Shown here: one piece after another, positions 41,034 through 48,278 of the stretch | Numbering within the stretch: the first letter of the stretch is position 1 | How the letters are laid out: every line of letters starts with the position of its first letter | Assembly: GCA_020633075.1 (NCBI GenBank) | Contig: JACKEI010000002.1 | Location: forward strand, 620,001-684,000 | DNA: 64,000 nucleotides | Direction of reading: 5' to 3' | Source: Sandaracinaceae bacterium | GTDB taxonomy: Bacteria > Myxococcota_A > Polyangia > Polyangiales > Houyiibacteriaceae | The notes under the pieces: generated by a model | The model's input: the letters and a program-made list of their open reading frames with translations, nothing else | Database searches by the model: none | What the model was told of the DNA's origin: nothing | Made by a program: the position numbers and the translations under genes

Positions 41034-41796
41034 CGATGGCATGCGACGCGCCGCCCCCGTGCTGCTCGCCGGAGTCGCCGTGGTGGCCGCGATTGGCTTC
41101 TTCACCGGCACGGCGCGCCCGGCGGAGCTGCGTGGCTACCTGCCCGTGGCGGACGACGACGGAGCGCTGCGGACGGCGCCCACCCAGCGCGACATGGAGG
41201 CGGCGCGCTACGCCGAGCGGCGGGCAGGTCAGCTCGCTGCGCTCGAGGGCATGGCCGCCATCGAGAACGCGGACGCCCCGCGTGACCCGGCCGCCTACGC
41301 GGCCACCATCGCGCAACGGCAGGGCACGCGCGCCTACGACGGGGCGCCGCCCACCGTGCCCCACGCGGTGGATCAACACGGCGCTCCGGCCTGCCTCGCG
41401 TGCCACGCGGAGGGGCTGACCGTGGACGGGCGTGTCGCTCCCATGATGAGCCACGCCCGCTTCGAGAGCTGTCTGCAGTGTCACACCACCTCATCGAGCG
41501 GTCCGCCGCGCACGGCCGGCCTCGCGCCGTCCATGAGCGAGGTCAGCTCCTTCGTGGGTCTGCGAGACCCCGAGCACGGCACGCGTGCATGGCCGGGCGC
41601 TCCACCCACCATGCCGCACCGCAGCTTCATGCGTGAGCAGTGTCAGAGCTGTCACGGCGCGCGCGCTCGCGGTCTGCTGCCGGGACACCCGTGGCGCGAG
41701 AGCTGCTCGCAGTGCCACGCACCGTCCGGAACGCTCGACCAGCAGCCGCGCGGGACGCTCGCGCCCCTGCAGGGGCTGCGTGTGGAGGGCCGGTGA
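41026..41796 (+). CDS. napB: Four-haem NapB-like cytochrome (tandem NapB modules)
   Basis: A 256-residue membrane-anchored or secreted cytochrome with one N-terminal hydrophobic segment (APVLLAGVAVVAAIGFF). Haem sites are CLACH, CLQCH, CQSCH and CSQCH. The first pair is preceded by RAYDGAPPTVPHAV and the second by RAWPGAPPTMPHRS, both matching the A-P-P-x-x-P-H block that precedes the haem sites of dihaem NapB. The protein thus looks like two NapB units in tandem. The GTG at 41026 follows GGCGGGG and overlaps the napA stop; an ATG at 41041 is the alternative start. Predicted to donate electrons to NapA. Confidence 0.85.
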   Translation: MSDDGMRRAAPVLLAGVAVVAAIGFFTGTARPAELRGYLPVADDDGALRTAPTQRDMEAARYAERRAGQLAALEGMAAIENADAPRDPAAYAATIAQRQGTRAYDGAPPTVPHAVDQHGAPACLACHAEGLTVDGRVAPMMSHARFESCLQCHTTSSSGPPRTAGLAPSMSEVSSFVGLRDPEHGTRAWPGAPPTMPHRSFMREQCQSCHGARARGLLPGHPWRESCSQCHAPSGTLDQQPRGTLAPLQGLRVEGR

Positions 41797-42224
41797 GCCG
41801 CAGCCTACCGCTCGGGCGCCGCGACTTCCTCATGGCGCGCATCCGGCCCGTGCTGGCCGGACGTGTGGAGGCGTCCTCGCCAGACGGGAGCGCCGTGTCC
41901 CCCACGGTGGAGGAGCCTCCGCCTCCGCCGTGGGCGAGCGCGCACCCGCGTGTGCGTCGCGCGCTGCCGCAGCTGGAGCTGCGTGCGCAGCTGGACCGCT
42001 TCGCCTGCCTGGCCAGCTCGAGCCAGGTCTGCACCGTGTGCGTGGAGCGCTGCCCAGAGCCGGGGGCCATCACCCTCGACGGCTTCCTCCCCATCATCGA
42101 CGAGGCCCGCTGCACCGGGTGCGGCGCGTGCGAGCCGGCCTGTCCGGCGCCCACCACCGCCATCCGCGTGCTTCCGCGCCTCCCCTCTCTCTCATCCCCA
42201 ACGCCTTCGACGAGGTCCGCATGA
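41793..42224 (+). CDS. NapF-like ferredoxin with Tat-type leader
   Basis: A 143-residue protein starting with GTG that overlaps the previous stop (GTGA). Near the N-terminus LGRRDFLMARI resembles a twin-arginine motif or the NapF N-terminus. The C-terminal half carries two ferredoxin cluster motifs: CTVCVERCPEPGAI, with an additional cysteine upstream in FACLASS, and CTGCGACEPACPAP. NapF is normally a cytoplasmic NapA-maturation or redox protein with three to four clusters; this one has two and a long Pro-rich spacer, so it is a divergent relative. The next ORF overlaps by four bases. Confidence 0.75.
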   Translation: MSRSLPLGRRDFLMARIRPVLAGRVEASSPDGSAVSPTVEEPPPPPWASAHPRVRRALPQLELRAQLDRFACLASSSQVCTVCVERCPEPGAITLDGFLPIIDEARCTGCGACEPACPAPTTAIRVLPRLPSLSSPTPSTRSA

Positions 42225-43876
42225 ACCCCGAACCACTGCCCGATGTCTACCGCGCCGCCCTGGACGACGCGACCTTCGACGCCTATCTGCGGGACCTGCG
42301 GGCCCTGGACGGGCCGCTCGAGGTGCGCACGAAGCAGGCGGCCGGGCGCTATGCCGACGAGACAGCATGGACGCTCGACGACGCCGTCGCGGCGCTCACG
42401 TCCGGCTCCGTGAGGGCCATCCAAGTGCGCTACCGGCTCGCCAGCGACATCTGGTGCGACACCATCATGGGTGGGGGCCACGGGGCGCCACGGCAGCTCG
42501 TCCGCATGGCAGCCCTGGTGGTGGCCCTCTTCTGTGCGCTGCCGGAGGCGGCGATGGGTCAAGAGCCTCAGCCCCAACAGGACGGCCAAGCGGCAGAACC
42601 CGCGAGCGATGACAGCTCGGACGCACCCGACCTGAGCGGCGGGCCGGCGGTCGGAGTAGAGGGCGCTACGGACGCGTCCAGCGACGACCCCGAACCGAGC
42701 GCCCCGGTGGAGCCCCCCGCAGCGCCGGCCGAGGACACGTTCCCTCTCGGGTGGTACGTGGACGCGTTCACGCGGCCCGAGGTGCGCACGGGCTACGACG
42801 AGCTCGGGCAAACGGACAACGACCTCGTGCGCTTCCGCTTTCGCTTCGCGCTGTTCCTGCGCCCCCTCGAGCTGGGTCGGGTGCGGGTGTCCGCGCGCTT
42901 CGAGCCGCAGGCCGGTGGCGCGTGGTCGTCGGGTGCGACGCTGGTCGACGCGACCTTGGGTCTGCACCAGGGCTTCGTCACGATCGCCAACGACCGCGTC
43001 AGTGTCCAGCTCGGCCGCCAGGAGCTCAACTACGGTGAGCATCTGGTCATCGGCGCCGTGCCGTGGCACCAGCTGGGGCGGGCGTTCGACGCCGCCAAGG
43101 TGCGGGTCGACCTGGGGGGTCACGGAGCCTGGCTGGACGTGTTCGGGGCTCAGGTCGTGGAGCTGGGGGACAACGGCTTCGGCGACGGCGACGCCTTTCT
43201 GCTCGGCGCCTACGCGGCGGTCGGGGGGCTGATCTCGGAGAGCCTCTCACTGGACGTCTACCTGTTGGAGCAACTGCGCGGCGCCGAGCACGCTGGCGGT
43301 GTCACGGTTGCGCCTGGTCTGCACCGCAGCACCCTTGGCGCGCGCGCCAAGCAGCGCGTCGGGAGCCTGGACTACCGCGCCGAGGCGGGCGTGCAGCTGG
43401 GCCGCACCGGCTCGGTGAAGCTGCGCGCCTTCCAGGTGGACGCCGAGGTCGGCGTCACCGTCGCGCGCGAGCACCTGCGCCTCTCGGTGGAGGGCTTCTA
43501 CGCCTCCGGCGACCGCGGCGGCGCGGGGACCAACCAGGCTTGGGACCAGCTCTACCCCACCGCGCACGCTTGGTTGGGGTTCACGGACATCATCGGCGGC
43601 CGCTCCAACATCACGGGCGCGGTCTTCCACGTGCAGGCCAACGCGACCTCCGAGCTGCGCTTCACGCTGGACGCGCACCTCTTCGCGCGCCCGGAGCCCA
43701 ACGGCCTCGCGGGCGACGGTCTGGCCGCGTTCGAAGCGGACATCGGCGCGCGCTGGCAGATCGCGCAGGGGCTGGCGCTGCGAGCGAACTACAGCCTCTT
43801 CCAGGCCTTCACGGATGCCTTCCCGGTGAGTGACCTGGCGCACTTCGCAGAGCTCGAGCTGCGCTTCACCCACTGA
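42221..43876 (+). CDS. Outer-membrane beta-barrel porin with extra N-terminal cytoplasmic-type domain
   Basis: A 551-residue open frame in two parts. Residues 1-95 (starting MNPEPLPDVYRAALDDATF, ending WCDTIMGGGHGAPRQLVRM) form a small domain without a signal sequence, like short stand-alone proteins I recall from Polyangia. At residue 96 a methionine begins a textbook signal peptide (AALVVALFCALPEAAMGQ). After a Pro/Ser/Asp linker, about residues 175-551 are amphipathic strands of an alginate-export/OprD-like barrel ending in aromatic-Thr-His. The ATG at 42221 has GAGG upstream and overlaps the ferredoxin stop. A second start at 42506 would give the barrel a normal signal peptide. Last gene of the nap cluster; nitrate or nitrite passage is an inference. 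Confidence 0.7.
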   Translation: MNPEPLPDVYRAALDDATFDAYLRDLRALDGPLEVRTKQAAGRYADETAWTLDDAVAALTSGSVRAIQVRYRLASDIWCDTIMGGGHGAPRQLVRMAALVVALFCALPEAAMGQEPQPQQDGQAAEPASDDSSDAPDLSGGPAVGVEGATDASSDDPEPSAPVEPPAAPAEDTFPLGWYVDAFTRPEVRTGYDELGQTDNDLVRFRFRFALFLRPLELGRVRVSARFEPQAGGAWSSGATLVDATLGLHQGFVTIANDRVSVQLGRQELNYGEHLVIGAVPWHQLGRAFDAAKVRVDLGGHGAWLDVFGAQVVELGDNGFGDGDAFLLGAYAAVGGLISESLSLDVYLLEQLRGAEHAGGVTVAPGLHRSTLGARAKQRVGSLDYRAEAGVQLGRTGSVKLRAFQVDAEVGVTVAREHLRLSVEGFYASGDRGGAGTNQAWDQLYPTAHAWLGFTDIIGGRSNITGAVFHVQANATSELRFTLDAHLFARPEPNGLAGDGLAAFEADIGARWQIAQGLALRANYSLFQAFTDAFPVSDLAHFAELELRFTH

Positions 43877-43885
43877 GTGTGATAT

Positions 43886-43902
43886 CTGATTGCTTGTTCA
43901 GT
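43886..43902 (+). promoter_or_regulatory. Putative LexA operator ahead of topoisomerase III-RecQ
   Basis: CTGATTGCTTGTTCAGT shares CTG at the left and TTGTTCA at the right, with the same spacing, with the site inside the lexA promoter (12908). It overlaps the possible -35 element of the gene at 43961. Its outer CTGA and TCAG are symmetrical. Recognition by LexA is inferred. Confidence 0.42.
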
Positions 43903-43922
43903 GCCTTTTCCGGCGCTAGAAG
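43894..43922 (+). promoter_or_regulatory. Possible promoter of topB-recQ
   Basis: TTGTTC (43894-43899) and TAGAAG (43917-43922) are separated by 17 bases, 38 bases before the ATG. Both hexamers are only partial matches to sigma-70 consensus; the overlap with the putative LexA site is the main reason to list it. Confidence 0.35.
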
Positions 43923-43960
43923 AGCAACTGGTGTCACACCCGTCCGATACAGCTCGCAGC

Positions 43961-46900
43961 ATGTTCACCGTCGTGCTCGCCGAGAAGCCCTCCGTTGCCC
44001 GTGACCTCGCCGAGGTCCTGGGCGCGACGACGAAGCGGCAGGGGTACCTGGAGGGGGGCGGGTACCGGGTGACCTGGGCCCTGGGGCACCTGGTCGGTCT
44101 GGCCGAGCCCGCCGTCATGAACCCGGCCTGGTCTCGCTGGAGCTATGGGGAGCTGCCCATGCTGCCCGCCCGCTGGCCCCTGGTCGCGCGCGAGCGCGTG
44201 GGCGACCAGCTGGAGGTCGTGGTGCGGCTGTTGAACGCGCGCGACACGGCCAGCGTGGTGTGCGCCACGGACGCAGGGCGCGAAGGGGAGCTGATCTTTC
44301 GCTACGTCTACGAGCACGCGCGCTGCAAGAAGCCGGTGCGACGCCTGTGGATCTCGTCGCTCACTCCGGAGGCCATCCGGCGCGGCTTCCAGGCGCTCCA
44401 GCCCGCCTCGGACTTCGACACGCTGGCCAGCGCCGCGCGTGCTCGCAGCCGCGCAGACTGGCTGGTGGGGATGAACCTCTCGCGCGCGTACAGCCTGCGC
44501 TACGACGACCACCTGTCCGTGGGACGTGTCCAGACCCCCACGCTGGCGCTCGTGGTGCAGCGGGACCTCGAGATCCGCGACTTCGTTCCGGAGCTGTACG
44601 ACGAGGTCCACGCGCGCTTCGACGTGCCGGGCGGGACGTACGAGGGGGTCTACGTCTCCCTGCGCACGGACGACAACGGGCGTGTGCGCGAGGAGCGGAA
44701 GCTGCCGCGGGCGCAGGGCGCACCCGCGGACCCCTCGCCAGCCCAGCGGGTGCTCGAGCGCGTTCGCGGGGCCACCTCGGAGCGCATCCGCATCACCGAG
44801 GTGGAGCGCAAGAAGCGGCGCACGCCGCCGCCGCTGCTCTTCGACCTGACCGAGCTGCAGCGCGAGGCCAACCGCTTGTACGGCTTCTCGGCCAAGCAGA
44901 CGCTGGACCTGGCGCAGGAGCTGTACGAGCAGCACAAGCTGCTCAGCTATCCGCGCACGGACAGCCGCTACCTGTCCAAGGACGTGGCGCAGGGGCTCCC
45001 TGCGGTCCTGGCCGAGGTCGCTCCCCGCTACGCTGACGGGCTGGTACCTGGCAGCCTGGACGCGCCGCTAGGCAAGCGCTTCGTGGATGACGCGCGTGTC
45101 ACGGACCACCACGCCATCATCCCCACGGGCTCCAGGTGCGCGCTCCGTGAGGGCTCGGACGCGTGGAAGGTTTATGACCTCGTCGCGCGGCGTCTGCTGG
45201 CCGCGTACCAACCCGAGCACGTGGAGGCGCTCACCAGCGTGCTGACGGAGGTGGCCTGGCCTGCGGGTCTGGGGGAGGGCGGGGATGGCCCCGGCGGCGA
45301 CGGCAGCGTGGACGCGGACGGGCACCGGTCAGCGGCGACGGGTCGCGACCAGACCTCCGCCGGTGCCGAGGCGTCGGCGGACCCGGTCGACCGCTTTCGC
45401 AGCCGCGGGTCCAGCGTGGAGCAAGCGGGCTGGCGTGCCCTGGACGTGCACACGGCGCGGGCCCGTGCTCCCCGGCCCGACCTGCCCGCGCGGTTGCGGG
45501 TTGGCCAGCGTCCAGAGCTCTTGGATGCCCGCGTGGAGGCCAAGCAGACCCAGCCGCCCAAGCCGCACAACGAAGCCACGCTGCTCACGGCCATGGAGAC
45601 CGCAGGCCGCACCCTGGACGAGAAGGCCATGTCCGACGCCATGCGCGAGCGCGGCCTGGGGACGCCGGCCACCCGCGCGGCCATCCTCGAGACCTTGATC
45701 GAGCGGGCGTACCTCGTGCGCGAAGGCAAGAAGCTCATCCGCGCGACCGCCAAAGGGGTGGACTTGATCGAGCGCGTGGACGAGCGCGTGCGCAGCGCGG
45801 AGCTCACCGGAGAGTGGGAGCTGCGGCTCGCTCACATGCAGCGCGGCCAAGAGGGCTTCGAGGGCTTCATGGCCGACATCGAGGCGTTCGTGCGGGAGGT
45901 GGTGGGCCAGGTGAAGTCCAGCGGTCCGCCGCCCAGTCGGTCGCCCGGGGCATCCACGGCGCCCGCGTTGCCCACGGTGCCCGTGTTGCCCTCGCTCACG
46001 CCGCCCGCGCCTCGCACGCAGCGGGAGGCCACGCCAACGGAGCAGCTGCCCGCGTTGCTGCGCGAGACCTTCGGGTTCGATGCGTTTCGGCCCCACCAGC
46101 AAGAGATCTGTGCGGCCGTCACGTCCGGCTCCGACGCCCTCGTGGTCATGCCCACGGGGGCCGGCAAGTCCCTGTGTTATCAGCTCCCCGGCCTCGCGCG
46201 GGGCGGGACCACGCTGGTCATCAGCCCCCTGGTCGCGCTCATCGAAGACCAGGCCCAGAAGCTCCAGGCGGCGGGGCTCAGGGCCGAGCGTATCCACGCC
46301 GGGCGCGGGCGTGAGCAGAGTCGGGCGGTCTGCCGTGCGTACGTCGAGGGGCAGCTGGACTTTCTCTTCGTCGCGCCAGAGCGCCTCGGCGTGAGGGGCT
46401 TTCCGGAGCTGCTCGCGAAGCGCCCGCCCACGCTCATCGCCATCGACGAGGCCCACTGCATCTCGGACTGGGGGCACGACTTCCGGCCCGACTACCGCAT
46501 GCTGCGCGAGCGCCTCGCCGCGCTCGAGGGGGTGCCCATCGTCGCGCTCACGGCCACCGCCACGCCGCGCGTGCAGTCGGACATCGTGCAGCAGCTGGGG
46601 CTCGAGGAGCGAGGGCGCGCGCCCCAGACCTTCATCTTTGGCTTCAGGCGGACCAACATCGCCGTGGAGGTCGCGGAGGTGCCCATCCCCGACCGCACCA
46701 AGCGCGCGGCCAAGCTCCTGCGCGAGCCAGGGCGCCTGCCGGCCATCGTGTACGCTCCCACCCGCAAGGCGTGCGAGCAGCAGGCCAAGGCGCTGGGCAA
46801 GAAGCTGCGTGTCGGCGCGTACCACGCCGGGCTCTCGGCAGACGCGCGTGACGCCGTCCAGACGGCGTTCCGGGACGACCACCTGGACGTGGTGGTCGCC

Positions 46901-48115
46901 ACCATCGCGTTCGGCATGGGCATCGACAAACCCAACGTGCGCATGGTCGTCCACACCGCGCTGCCCGCCACCTTGGAGGGCTACTACCAGGAGATCGGCC
47001 GCGCGGGCCGAGACGGGGCCCCCAGTCGCGCCGTGCTCATGCACTCCTTCGCCGACCGGCGCACCCACGAGTTCTTCTTGGAGCGGGACTACCCCGAGGT
47101 CTCGCGCCTGACCAGACTCTACAAGGCCCTGTCGGATGAGGCTGTGACCCCAGAGGGGCTCGCCTCGCGCGCCGGGGTGGAGCTGGACGACGTGGAGCGC
47201 TGGCTGAGCAAGCTCTGGGTGGCAGGGGGTGCGCACCTGGATGACGACGGCGGCGTGACCCGCGGCGACGCGCGATGGACGCCACGTTACGAGGCGCAGC
47301 GGGCGCACAAGGTCGCTCAGCTGGACGCGGTCCAACGCTTCGTCGGCTCGTCTGGCTGCCGCATGCTGGGCCTGGTCGCGCACTTCGGCGATCGCTCCGA
47401 CACGGGCCGCGACTGCGGGCTGTGCGACGTCTGCGCGCCATCGCAGGCGTCCCTCTTGGAGTTCGAGGCGCCGACGGACCAAGAGCTCGGTGGTCTGATG
47501 GCCGTGGTGGAGCTGCTCGGCGAGTGGAACGGGCAGGCCACCGGTCGCCTGCACCGCGAGCTGGCGGAGCGGCCAGGGCTCGCCGCGCTGACGCGGCCGG
47601 AGGCCGAGCGCCTGCTGGACGGGCTCGCCCGCGCCGGCTGGCTGCGCTTCGAGGAGGACAGCTTCGAGAAAGACGGCGACGTCATTCGCTTCCGGCGGGC
47701 CCACCTGGTCCACACCGGCAGCGACGCGCCCTCTCGGGCGCACCTGCTGGAGAGCGTGCGGCTGCTGCCGGCGCGCAGCACGGCCCCGGCCAATCGCTCG
47801 CGCGCGCGCGCCTCCCGCAAGCGCGCTGCCTCTCCAGTTCGCAAGGGCGCGCGGTCCGCTCGCGGGAGCGTGCTGGCACAGATTGACGCCCCGGCCAACG
47901 TGGTGGCTGCCCTGCGCGACTGGCGCTCCGGCGTGTCCAAGCAGCAGCGCATCCCGGCGTTTCGCGTGCTGACCGATCGTCAGCTCGGGGAAGTGGCCCT
48001 GGCCGCCCCGTCGGACAAGGCCGCGCTGGGCGCGGTTCCCGGCGTGGGCGACAAGAAGGTCGAGCGCTACGCCGAGGGCATCCTGAGGGTGCTCCGGCAG
48101 CTGAGCGGCCGCTGA
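43961..48115 (+). CDS. topB-recQ: Topoisomerase III fused to RecQ helicase
   Basis: A 1384-residue single chain. Residues 1-650 are type IA topoisomerase III: Toprim start TVVLAEKPSVARDLAE, the acidic ATDAGREGE, MNLSRAYSLRYDDHLSVGRVQTPTLA, and the active-site Tyr330 in LLSYPRTDSRYLS. A Pro-rich linker (about 651-695) leads to RecQ: FRPHQQEI, Walker A PTGAGKSLCYQLP (731-743), DEAH in IAIDEAHCISDWGHDFRPDY, SAT-like TATATPRV, motif VI QEIGRAGRDG, the zinc-binding CGLCDVC region and a C-terminal HRDC domain (VPGVGDKKVERYAEGIL). All catalytic residues of both enzymes are intact and no frameshift is seen. In other organisms the two enzymes are separate partners that unlink joined DNA molecules; here they are covalently joined. 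A LexA-like site precedes the gene. Confidence 0.93.
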   Translation: MFTVVLAEKPSVARDLAEVLGATTKRQGYLEGGGYRVTWALGHLVGLAEPAVMNPAWSRWSYGELPMLPARWPLVARERVGDQLEVVVRLLNARDTASVVCATDAGREGELIFRYVYEHARCKKPVRRLWISSLTPEAIRRGFQALQPASDFDTLASAARARSRADWLVGMNLSRAYSLRYDDHLSVGRVQTPTLALVVQRDLEIRDFVPELYDEVHARFDVPGGTYEGVYVSLRTDDNGRVREERKLPRAQGAPADPSPAQRVLERVRGATSERIRITEVERKKRRTPPPLLFDLTELQREANRLYGFSAKQTLDLAQELYEQHKLLSYPRTDSRYLSKDVAQGLPAVLAEVAPRYADGLVPGSLDAPLGKRFVDDARVTDHHAIIPTGSRCALREGSDAWKVYDLVARRLLAAYQPEHVEALTSVLTEVAWPAGLGEGGDGPGGDGSVDADGHRSAATGRDQTSAGAEASADPVDRFRSRGSSVEQAGWRALDVHTARARAPRPDLPARLRVGQRPELLDARVEAKQTQPPKPHNEATLLTAMETAGRTLDEKAMSDAMRERGLGTPATRAAILETLIERAYLVREGKKLIRATAKGVDLIERVDERVRSAELTGEWELRLAHMQRGQEGFEGFMADIEAFVREVVGQVKSSGPPPSRSPGASTAPALPTVPVLPSLTPPAPRTQREATPTEQLPALLRETFGFDAFRPHQQEICAAVTSGSDALVVMPTGAGKSLCYQLPGLARGGTTLVISPLVALIEDQAQKLQAAGLRAERIHAGRGREQSRAVCRAYVEGQLDFLFVAPERLGVRGFPELLAKRPPTLIAIDEAHCISDWGHDFRPDYRMLRERLAALEGVPIVALTATATPRVQSDIVQQLGLEERGRAPQTFIFGFRRTNIAVEVAEVPIPDRTKRAAKLLREPGRLPAIVYAPTRKACEQQAKALGKKLRVGAYHAGLSADARDAVQTAFRDDHLDVVVATIAFGMGIDKPNVRMVVHTALPATLEGYYQEIGRAGRDGAPSRAVLMHSFADRRTHEFFLERDYPEVSRLTRLYKALSDEAVTPEGLASRAGVELDDVERWLSKLWVAGGAHLDDDGGVTRGDARWTPRYEAQRAHKVAQLDAVQRFVGSSGCRMLGLVAHFGDRSDTGRDCGLCDVCAPSQASLLEFEAPTDQELGGLMAVVELLGEWNGQATGRLHRELAERPGLAALTRPEAERLLDGLARAGWLRFEEDSFEKDGDVIRFRRAHLVHTGSDAPSRAHLLESVRLLPARSTAPANRSRARASRKRAASPVRKGARSARGSVLAQIDAPANVVAALRDWRSGVSKQQRIPAFRVLTDRQLGEVALAAPSDKAALGAVPGVGDKKVERYAEGILRVLRQLSGR

Positions 48116-48278
48116 GCGCGCCCCATACGGTGTCAATGCGCCTCGGTGACGGCAATTGCGCCAGAGCCGACAAGAAGCGCTTGAAGTCTCAACGTATAAG
48201 TGTCATCTTGCGCCCTGGCTGTTGCCTGTGCGTTTTTCGTTCAGCAGCCGCACCCCTCATGCAAAGCAGAAATTCACC

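Noticed and set aside
48182..48200. Possible promoter hexamers TTGAAG and TATAAG upstream of the repeat protein
   Set aside because: Only eight bases separate them, too few for a sigma-70 promoter.
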